Assembly: GCA_964455095.1 (NCBI GenBank)
Contig: CAYVUV010000202.1
Coordinates: 1 to 43,741 of the forward strand
DNA: 43,741 bases
Reading direction: 5' to 3'
Source: CAYVUV01 sp964455095
Lineage (GTDB): Bacteria > Desulfobacterota > Binatia > HRBIN30 > CADEER01
Shown: in pieces, positions 7,786-15,400 of the stretch
Numbering within the stretch: position 1 is the first letter of the stretch
How the letters are laid out: the number at the start of each line of letters is the position of its first letter
Notes under the pieces: generated by a model
Seen by the model: the letters and a program-made list of their open reading frames with translations, nothing else
What the model was told of the DNA's origin: nothing
Databases searched by the model: none
Made by a program: the position numbers and the translations under genes

Positions 7786-9357
7786 ATGCTGGCTTTTTCG
7801 GGCGCTGACCGGGCTACTTGGAAAGGGCGTCTCCCGCCTGCCATTCGCCGCCTGGCGGCCCTTCGGTACTGGGTGCCGGCGATGGTGCGCACCGGGGCGC
7901 AACCGTTGGTGTCCCTGCGGGCGATCCGGAGTCGGGATCTCGAGCGCGCCTACCCCTGGTACGGCAAGTCCAGGGCTCGGCTCCTGCTGGCGGATGCGGC
8001 TCTGCTCGCGGTCGCCGGTGCGGTCCACTGGGCGGCGTTCGCTGCCGTCCTGTCGGTCTTTGCGGCAACGGCACTGGCGCTGGCTTGGCGCTCGCGTTCG
8101 ACATGGGGCAGGGAGCGCAACTGGCCACCGGGTTCGGTTGGAGTGGGGCACGCACCGATCGCGGATCCGGACTATCTGCTGCGCTCGATGCGGCAGTATG
8201 GCCCGGTGTTCAAGGCGAATTACGGCCGTGAACCGATGATTTGCATCGCCGATCTGGGACTCGCGGCGCGTTTGTACCGCGAGCACGAGGCCGAGCTCAC
8301 GCAGGTCCCGGCGCCCTTCAACCGCTTCGTGCCCGGGAGCATGATCCGTTGGACCGAAGGTTCCGCGCACGCCGATCGGCGGGCCGAGTTCTCGCGCGCG
8401 CTGTCGCCGCGATTCGTTCGCGCGTCGGAAGCGATCATGGCGACGACGGTGCGGGCGGAGCTGGAGCGCATGGCGCGGAAGTGCGCAGAGTCTGGTCGCG
8501 CGGTCGCGCCGCGCGACCACATCCGCGCGATGGTGCTGGCGACCTGGTCGCGTCTGCTCTTCGGCATCAGTGACGAGACGCAGGAGTTCCAGGAGGTGGG
8601 CTCGATCTTTTCCGACCTGGACGTGTATCAGCCGCGCGCGCGGACGGACGAGGCGGTGCTCGCCAGGCTGGCGCGTCTCCAGGCGCTCATTCGCGGCGCG
8701 AGTGAGCCGGGCCGGGATGTCGCGGCTTTCACCAGCGTCGCCGGAGAGTACGCGCGCGTTTCGCCGGGCGCGCTCGCCGATCTGTTCACGCTGCGCAATC
8801 TCATCTTCACCGCAATCTCGACCCGTGAGGACGTCGCCGGCCTGCTGATCTGGATGTTGAAACTGCTCAGTGACAACCCGGCCTGGGTCGCTCGGCTGCG
8901 AGAGGTTCCGGGGAACGACGTCGATCTCAGCGATCGGATCGTCTCGGAGACCCTCCGACTCGAGCAGAGCGAGTATGTGCTCAGCCGCGCCAAGCACGAC
9001 ATCCGTCTGGACGGATTCGTCATTCCCGCGCACTGGATGATCCGCGTTTGTGTGCACGAGGCGCATCGCGATGCGAAGAAGTTCGAGGACCCGGATCGTT
9101 TCAATCCCGACCGCTTCCTCGCCAACCGATACGACCGCGAGGCCTTCTCGCCGTTCGGCATCGGCAGCCGTTCGTGTACGGGGGAGATTCTGACCCGCGC
9201 GATGGCGCGGGTCTTCATCGCCGAGCTGACGCGCAATTTCGACTGGAGCGTGGTCGCGGATGGCCCGCGCGAGCTGAGCGCGCACCGGCACTGGGCGCCG
9301 AGCAGTCGGTTGGCGGTGGACATTCGCCCGCGTCGGCCCCTCTCGGACGGCGCCTGA
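7786..9357 (+). CDS. Membrane-anchored cytochrome P450
   Basis: A heme monooxygenase of about 523 residues. The N-terminal third has two hydrophobic stretches (about residues 70-105) followed by a Pro-rich NWPPGS hinge, so it is probably membrane anchored. P450 landmarks: SETLR (ExxR, helix K), HRDAKKFEDPDRFNPDRF (meander), and FGIGSRSCTG with heme-ligand Cys464. In the helix I position where A-G-x-[DE]-T-[TS] is expected it reads STREDVAG, so the oxygen-activating Thr appears to be replaced by Asp. Its stop is 10 bases before the B2-like gene, implying co-transcription. The start is uncertain: 7786 and 7882 are both possible and neither has a clear ribosome site. The probable substrate is the adjacent peptide, by context only. 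Confidence 0.88.
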   Translation: MLAFSGADRATWKGRLPPAIRRLAALRYWVPAMVRTGAQPLVSLRAIRSRDLERAYPWYGKSRARLLLADAALLAVAGAVHWAAFAAVLSVFAATALALAWRSRSTWGRERNWPPGSVGVGHAPIADPDYLLRSMRQYGPVFKANYGREPMICIADLGLAARLYREHEAELTQVPAPFNRFVPGSMIRWTEGSAHADRRAEFSRALSPRFVRASEAIMATTVRAELERMARKCAESGRAVAPRDHIRAMVLATWSRLLFGISDETQEFQEVGSIFSDLDVYQPRARTDEAVLARLARLQALIRGASEPGRDVAAFTSVAGEYARVSPGALADLFTLRNLIFTAISTREDVAGLLIWMLKLLSDNPAWVARLREVPGNDVDLSDRIVSETLRLEQSEYVLSRAKHDIRLDGFVIPAHWMIRVCVHEAHRDAKKFEDPDRFNPDRFLANRYDREAFSPFGIGSRSCTGEILTRAMARVFIAELTRNFDWSVVADGPRELSAHRHWAPSSRLAVDIRPRRPLSDGA

Positions 9358-9367
9358 AGGACACCGC

Positions 9368-9817
9368 GTGTCGTCGCGTCTTTTGCGGAGGGTGGAATCG
9401 CTCGCCCTGGCGCTCCGCGCACTGCCGTCGGTCATTCGGGCGCGCGTGGCGCTGCGGCGAACGCGCGACCTGCAGCAGTTGCTCGCCGAGCACGACATCG
9501 CGCCGCGCCCGGCACGATCGCGACAACCTCCCGCCGAGTCGCTGCGGCGCGGCGTCGACGCCGCGCTGCGGCTCGTGGGCCCGCCCCGGGACGCATGCGT
9601 CCCGAGGTCGCTGGCGCTGTTTGCGCTGCTATCGCGCCACGGGTATCCGGCCGTCTTCGTCAGCGGCGTTCGCCGGGTCGAGTCGGGTCTCGTCGGACAT
9701 GCCTGGGTGCTGGTCGGCGACGTGCCCCTCGAAACGCCTGACGGGTGCGAGCGACTGGCGGCGTTCCGCGAGCAGCTGCGCTTCGAGAACCAGAAACAGC
9801 GCCAGCTGAGGCTTTAG
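9368..9817 (+). CDS. Lasso peptide biosynthesis B2-type leader protease
   Basis: A 149-residue transglutaminase-fold cysteine protease of the lasso B2 family, which removes the leader from RRE-bound precursor. The signature CVPRSLALFALLSRHGYPA contains the nucleophile Cys77. GHAWVLVGDVPL supplies His111 and Asp118, completing the Cys-His-Asp triad with family spacing. The GTG start at 9368 is chosen because AAGGA (9357-9361) sits six bases upstream. It follows the P450 by 10 bases. Its TAG stop overlaps the convergent TAA stop of the kinase gene (shared bases 9815-9816). The usual lasso cyclase partner is absent nearby. Confidence 0.88.
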   Translation: MSSRLLRRVESLALALRALPSVIRARVALRRTRDLQQLLAEHDIAPRPARSRQPPAESLRRGVDAALRLVGPPRDACVPRSLALFALLSRHGYPAVFVSGVRRVESGLVGHAWVLVGDVPLETPDGCERLAAFREQLRFENQKQRQLRL

Positions 9818-10767
9818 GGCACCGCACGGTCGGCCGGCGGCGCGGCGGGGAATGGGCTCGTGATCGCTCCCATCCGCAGCGTCGAGTTGGTCGTTTGCCG
9901 GACGATGGCGCCGAACGCGCGCGTCTGTGCCGCGCCGACGCGCGCGGTGTGCGGGATGCCCACCGACTCGTGCAGTGCCATCACGGTGCGCGCCGGAGAC
10001 AGGGGGTGCCACGCGGGTTGACCGGCTTCGCTGCGTTCCAGGTAGACGAGGTCGGTGAGAGTGGATGTCAGAACGCGCGGGCCGAGTTTCTCCAGCGGGA
10101 TTTCCAGCCGCTCCGGATGGCGGGCCCCGGCGAGAAGCTCCGGTCGGATCGCTTGCAGCAACTCGAGGCTGCCCGGACGCAAGCGGAGGGACTCGTCGGC
10201 GGGCAGCAAGGTCATCGTCTCGACCTCGAGCCAGCAGCCGTCCTCGGCGATCGGCTGCCACCCCGCTGCGATGGCGCGCAGCAAGGTCGTCGATTTTCCT
10301 CGACCGCTCGGGCCGAGCAAGGCGAGGGTTCTGCCATCGCGATGGATGGCGGCGGCGTGCAGATAGAGCACGCCCGAACTGGCCATGGCTTCGCCGAAGG
10401 CGGCAAACAACGCCATCCCGCCGACAAAGGGCGTACCGTGCAGTTCGAGGGTTGCCGTACCGTCCCCGAGCCGTGCATGTACGGCGCTCGACTCGTGATC
10501 GCTGGCCTCGAGGATCCAGAACTCGTCGTTTCCGAGCAGAATGTGTTTGGTGCCCCAGGGGCCGATCTCGGCATCGCGATCGCGAATGTGGCGCGGCGTG
10601 GGCGTCTCCCGCGCCGAGATCGTGATCGAGAAGTCTGCCGGCTGAGGCGGCCTTCCGCGATGGGTCGCAAGCGCGACCGACTTCAGCCAGTTCTCGCCGA
10701 TCCTTCGTCGAGTGGTCGAATCGACGTCGACGCAGCGAATCCGACGACCCAGGAACTCGGAATCCAT
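9814..10767 (-). CDS. HprK-like kinase of a RiPP cluster
   Basis: A 317-residue protein whose C-terminal half resembles HPr kinase. LHAAAIHRDGR precedes a Walker A loop, GPSGRGKS (residues 152-159), and AEDG with Asp176 fits the second nucleotide/metal site. The N-terminal half (about 1-130) is the variable region of lasso-cluster kinases. Such kinases phosphorylate a C-terminal Ser of some lasso precursors (paeninodin-type), a known role for the family. Here the only Ser near the peptide C-terminus is third from the end. The ATG follows the PqqD-like stop by 6 bases, so the two are co-translated. A general HPr kinase role is unlikely given the context. Confidence 0.8.
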   Translation of the reverse strand: MDSEFLGRRIRCVDVDSTTRRRIGENWLKSVALATHRGRPPQPADFSITISARETPTPRHIRDRDAEIGPWGTKHILLGNDEFWILEASDHESSAVHARLGDGTATLELHGTPFVGGMALFAAFGEAMASSGVLYLHAAAIHRDGRTLALLGPSGRGKSTTLLRAIAAGWQPIAEDGCWLEVETMTLLPADESLRLRPGSLELLQAIRPELLAGARHPERLEIPLEKLGPRVLTSTLTDLVYLERSEAGQPAWHPLSPARTVMALHESVGIPHTARVGAAQTRAFGAIVRQTTNSTLRMGAITSPFPAAPPADRAVP

Positions 10768-10773
10768 CGGCCG

Positions 10774-11040
10774 TCAGGACTTGTCGATCAGCCCGGCGTC
10801 AGCCAATTCGGACAAGAGCTGCAACGCGTGCGCGCGAGCCGTATCGTCGTCGACTTCGAAGGTCGCGGTGAGCGCGGCCGCCGCGCGGTCGAGCTCGGTC
10901 TCGGTGGCGAGCAGGTCCCAGATCGCTCGGCCCGTCTCGTTCAACGTGAACAGTGCCCGCGTCTTCGGATGAAGGAGGACGAGCTCGCTGTCGAGGTCGG
11001 TGACGAGAATGTCGGGATTGCGCTTCCAGGTGTCGGCCAC
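10774..11040 (-). CDS. PqqD-like RiPP recognition element protein (lasso B1 analogue)
   Basis: A small, 88-residue PqqD-family protein: DLDSELVLLHPKTRALFTLNETGRAIWDLL, then a helical C-terminus with AHALQLLSELADAGLI. This winged-helix fold binds the leader of RiPP precursors and presents them to processing enzymes. Given the B2 protease next door it is the probable B1 partner. The GTG start at 11040 is chosen for the CGAGGA ribosome site just upstream. A longer reading in the same frame to 11388 would run through the palindromic element at 11066-11151 and antisense to the histidine kinase, so it is rejected. Confidence 0.82.
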   Translation of the reverse strand: MADTWKRNPDILVTDLDSELVLLHPKTRALFTLNETGRAIWDLLATETELDRAAAALTATFEVDDDTARAHALQLLSELADAGLIDKS

Positions 11041-11065
11041 TGCGTCCTCGTATTGGCTCTGGGTT

Positions 11066-11151
11066 CCCCCGTTGGCAAAGGTCGATTGAGGGGGATCTTC
11101 CGAGTGATCGAGCTCAGAAAATCCCCCTGACCCGCCTTTGTCAAAGGGGGG
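11066..11151. repeat. Imperfect palindromic intergenic element (MITE-like)
   Basis: About 86 bases with related outer ends in inverted orientation. The left arm (about 11066-11096) runs from a C5 tract through GGCAAAGG to GAGGGGGAT. The right arm (about 11121-11150) is ATCCCCCTGA through CCTTTGTCAAAGGGGG. The middle holds a GATCGAGCTC-like segment. It lies between the histidine kinase stop and the PqqD-like start on the same strand, where it could separate two transcripts. Similar CCCCCTTTG-type palindromes are common dispersed intergenic elements in other high-GC genomes. Confidence 0.55.
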
Positions 11152-11182
11152 ACCCCGAGCTCCGGAGAGAATCCAGCCGGTC

Positions 11183-12247
11183 TCAGGCCAAGCGGGGCAG
11201 ATCGACGGTGAAGACGCAGCCGCTCCCCGGCACGTCGCGCACGCGCAACTCGCCGCCGTTTTGTTCGACGCAGCGACGGCTGATGGCGAGCCCCAGACCG
11301 AGACCGCTCCGGTCGCGGCCGCGTTGCTCGAAGGCGCCAAAGAGATCCTCGCCGGCTCCCGACGGGAGGCCGCCGCACTCGTCGGCAACGTCTATCCAGA
11401 CGCGATCGGGGCTGACGCGTGTGTTGAGCGAGACGTGACTCTGGGGGCGCGTGAACTTGAAGGCGTTTTGCAGCAAGTTCACCAATGCGGCGGCGAGGAT
11501 CTGCGCGTCGGCGCTGACCATGACCCCGTACTCCACCGGGGGAATGGTCAGCTGGATGCCGCGGTTCGTCGCCTCGATGGCGGCGATGATGGCGACCTCT
11601 TCGATGAGCGCGGCGACCACCACCGGCTCGCGTCGCACGAGACCGGCCTGGAGGCGCACTTCCGCCAGCGAGCGGTCGACGAGGTCGCGCATGCGGCGGA
11701 AGCTGCGATCGACGAGCGCGCTGGTGCTTCCGCTGGTTCCGACGCTTCCCGAGCGCAGCGCCGCGAAGGCAATGGTCGCCGTATTCAAGGCGTTGCGCAG
11801 CTCGTGGGCGAAGAACCCCAGGCGCTCGAGGGCCTGGTGGGAGGCGGTCTCTTCCCGTTGGCGACTGTATTCGGTGACCGCCTGGGCAATGGCGTCGTCG
11901 AGACAGCGATTGAAGGTATGAAAGTCAGCCGAGCTGATGGGCGCGTCCAGGTCGACGGCGAGCTCGGTAATGGCCTGGCACAGACCGCCGTAGTCGTGCA
12001 CGACCTGGCCAATGGTGAATCCCCTCTGCAGCAGATTGCCGCCGTGCTGGGTGGCTCCCCGGCCGATGTCGGCGTCGTCGGAAGGGGACGGGCTTTCCAG
12101 GGTGGCGATGAGCTGGTCCAGGAAGAGCGGAACTCCCTCGTCGATCTCGATCGCGGTCGGTCGCGGCGCGACCCGCTCGACGAGTTTCGCACGAGTCCTT
12201 TCGATGATCTCCTTGCGGTGTCTGGTCAGAAAGGTCTGCATCGCCAT
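11183..12247 (-). CDS. Soluble sensor histidine kinase
   Basis: A 354-residue cytoplasmic histidine kinase without transmembrane segments. The N-terminal helical domain (about 1-125; HRKEIIERTRAKL, GVPLFLDQL) resembles RsbRD-type sensory regions. The H-box is FFAHELRNAL with His148, followed by a HATPase domain: NLLQNAFKF (N box), DECGGLP (G1), GLGLGLAI (G2). No receiver domain or response regulator is adjacent, so its partner is elsewhere. It is separated from the PqqD-like gene on the same strand by the palindromic element, so a role in controlling the RiPP-like locus is possible but not shown. Confidence 0.9.
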   Translation of the reverse strand: MAMQTFLTRHRKEIIERTRAKLVERVAPRPTAIEIDEGVPLFLDQLIATLESPSPSDDADIGRGATQHGGNLLQRGFTIGQVVHDYGGLCQAITELAVDLDAPISSADFHTFNRCLDDAIAQAVTEYSRQREETASHQALERLGFFAHELRNALNTATIAFAALRSGSVGTSGSTSALVDRSFRRMRDLVDRSLAEVRLQAGLVRREPVVVAALIEEVAIIAAIEATNRGIQLTIPPVEYGVMVSADAQILAAALVNLLQNAFKFTRPQSHVSLNTRVSPDRVWIDVADECGGLPSGAGEDLFGAFEQRGRDRSGLGLGLAISRRCVEQNGGELRVRDVPGSGCVFTVDLPRLA

Positions 12248-12490
12248 ACGTCACCCGGTTCGCTGATTCAGGCCCGGTACTGCCGCGTTCGCCTCGCGGG
12301 GAGGCTGCGGCGGGCCTGCCTTCCTTATAGCCGAGGCTGGGGAGGGCGTGAACGAGGGTCGAAGCTGCGACTTGGTGCAGTTGCGTCGGAAGACCCATCT
12401 TCCATTCCCGGCGGGAAAGTCATATGCGCTGGCGGCCGCGGCCGATTTCGGCGCGCCGCGAAACGTCAGTGGTTTTGGGAAGGAATAACC

Positions 12491-15400
12491 GTGAATCGCA
12501 AGGACAAGGCATCGACATCTCGGACTCTCTCGTCTCGACTCGTGCTGACGGCGCTGGTACTCACGGCGTGCCTGGCCGGCAGGGCGGCCGCTCAGGTGTC
12601 GAGCTGTGTCGGCGACTGCAACGGCAACCGGCAGGTGAGCGTCGACGAGCTGATCCGCGGCGTCACGATCGGGCTGGGCAGCCAGCCGGTATCGAATTGC
12701 CGTGCCTTCGACCCCAATCTCAGTGCCGCCGTGAGCATCGACGAGCTGGTCGCCGGCGTCGACGCGTCGCTGCACGGATGCCCGACGTCCTTTCGAGGGC
12801 TGTGCCGGCGGCCCGGGGCTTCGGGTCTGGTGGCCTGCGCGCCCGGATCGGTCATCCGTGTCTCTTTGTGCACCAACCGGGCCCGCTGTTTGTTTGATCC
12901 GACGGCTCGCCGCGAGCTGCTGAGCAGCCTCATCGGGGCGGACGGCCGCTTCTCCCTGGGCGTGCGCGATGGGGCTATCGCCAATGGCTTGCTGCTGCTG
13001 GAGTCCGAGATCCAGACCGGCTTCAGCTACCGGTCGCTGCTGTTTGCGCCGTCCGTCATCGGCGGCGCGATCGACGATCTCGACATCGATCCGATCAGCG
13101 AGGGCGTCGCCCGCTTTTTCGCCCTGACCGGGCTCGATGTGTTCAGCGACGTCGGTCTGGTCGATTTGTTCGGCATCATCCGGACAGCCCTGGCCGGCCT
13201 CGACTTCACGGGGCTCAGCTTCGAGGCGGCCGCGCAACTGGCGGCAACCACCGCGGGCCAGAATCCCACCGTGGTGCAGGCGGTCGACATCCGCCGCTTC
13301 ACGCCCACGCCGAGCCATACGGCGACTCGAACGCCGACCGCGACGCAGACCCCGACCATCACGCCGACGGCGACGCCGACGCGGACGCCGACGACCACGC
13401 CGACGCGGACGCCGACGCCGACGGCCACGCCGACCAACACGCCGACCAACACGCCGACGCGAACCCCGACCGCGACGTCGACCCCGACTGCGACACCCAC
13501 GGCAACGCACACGTTCACCGTCACACCGACCGCGACGGCGACGCGCACACCGACGGTGACCAACACGCCGACCGCGACGCTGCCGCCGCTGAACCTCGCC
13601 ATCGAGGTGAATCCCGATCCGGTCCGCCCCGGTGAGACCGTCGAAGTCAGCTTCACCGTCACGAACACCGGCGGGGGGACGATCGGACCGATCACGCTTG
13701 AGATGGCACTGCCGCAGTCGATCCAGCCGTTTCTCGATACGCTGGCATCCGGCACCGGCCGCTGCGGCCCCAATCAGCTGCAAAACTGCGAACCGGGCGG
13801 CACCATCACCTGGAACTTCATCGGCAACCTGGCGCCGGGCGAGGGCATCACGCTGCGCGTCCCGCCGATCGTCGCGCCCGGCACGCCGAACGGGACCCTG
13901 CTGACGTTCACCGGCATCGCCGGCGCGTCAGGCCTGTCCGCCATGAGCACCTACACGGCGGTGGTGCAGTCGAGCATTGCGTTCCCGTTCGACCTCGCCA
14001 TCAATCAGGAGCGCGACCCGGTCGCCCCCGGAGATTTGCTCACCTACACGGTCGCCTATGGCTATCGGGCCGTGGTCAACCAGGCGGATACGGTGTTGCG
14101 GGTTCACCCGCCCGCGGGGACCAGCTTCGTCGGTGCGACCGACGGCGGCGCGCCGACCGCGGGCGGCGACATCGAATGGGATGTCGGTACCCTCAGCACC
14201 GGCGACGGTGGCATTCGCCGCTTTACGGTGATGGTCGACGAGGACCTGCACGAGGGCTCGTTGCTCGTCGCCCAGGCGAGCATTCAGCGCCGCGACGGGA
14301 CCGGCGTGAAGCGCGCCAACGCGGTGACCTGGGTCCAGGCTGCCCCGCCCCTCCAGGTCGAGATCGAGACCAACCCGAACCCCGCTCGTCCGGGCCAGCA
14401 CGTCGAAGTGGCGATGACCGTGACCAACCCGGCGAACACAGCCCGGACCGCCACGCTCGAGCTCGTCGTCCCCGATCTGGTCGATACCTTTACGGACGGC
14501 AACGTCACGGGCGGCGGGGTCTGCGGGCCGTTCACGCCCGGCAGCCCGTGCGAGCGCCGCGCGCGCGTGCAATGGACATTGGTGGTGCCGCCGCGCGACG
14601 GCGTCACCGTGCGCGCCGACCCCATCGTCAGCGCGGCGACCCAAAGCGGCTCGCTCATCCAGATCCAGGCCCGCCTGGCCAACCTGCAGAAGTCGTACGT
14701 CGCTTCGGCGCGGCGGGCGGTGCGCGTCGATGCGGACTCCATCTGGGAGCTCTTCCTCGACGACGAGCGCGATCCCGTCGCTCCGGCGGAGACGTACACC
14801 TATCGCTTGACCGCGCGGCACCGGCCGACCGATCCCAATCCGGTCGACGGCGTGCTCGAGCTCGCGCTCCCTGCCGAAGTGTCGGTCACCGAGGTCAGAG
14901 ACGGGGGCATCGTCACGCTCGGGATGGTGCAGTGGCCGCTCGCGGCCGTGGCATCGAACGCGGTCGTGACGCGGGAGGTGACCGTGCAGGTCGACGCCGG
15001 TGCACAGCCGGCAACGGTCCTCGCCGCGGAAGCGGTGCTGCGCGATACGAACAACACGCTGGCGGAGCAACGCGCGCGCACGCTGACACGCGTCGCGCTC
15101 GGCTCGCCAATGTTGCTGTCGGCCCTCGTGCATCCCGACCCGGTGCGCCGCGGCGAGGTTCTGGAAACCCAGCTGACCGTCACCAATACCGGCGCCGCGA
15201 ACATCAGCGGCGCCCGACTCGATGTCTTCATGCCCGGCGGCACGGACCCCTTCTTCGCCTCGCTCTCCAACGGCGCCATATGCTCGAATGTCACGCTGCA
15301 ATGCGCACCGCGCGAGATTGCGCGGTGGAACTCGTCGCCCATTCCGTCGGGCGGGTCGTCGACCGTTCGCTTCGGGCCGATCGTCAGCGCGGCGACGGCG

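Noticed and set aside
7596..7892. 98-residue version of the RiPP-like peptide
   Set aside because: The first 53 residues are Arg-rich, would overlap the P450 start region, and do not look like a leader.
7726..9498. Minus-strand open frame of 590 codons
   Set aside because: Antisense to the P450, whose motifs are intact; no recognisable protein.
11138..12490. 451-codon upstream extension of the DUF11-like protein
   Set aside because: It is antisense to the histidine kinase; the GTG at 12491 with AAGGA and a signal peptide immediately after is the real start.
13306..13580. CRISPR-like or tandem-repeat array
   Set aside because: The periodicity is that of Thr-Pro codons without unique spacers, inside a reading frame.
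12251..13783. Minus-strand open frame of 510 codons with Arg/Gly/Val repeats
   Set aside because: It is the antisense reading of the Thr-Pro repeat tract.
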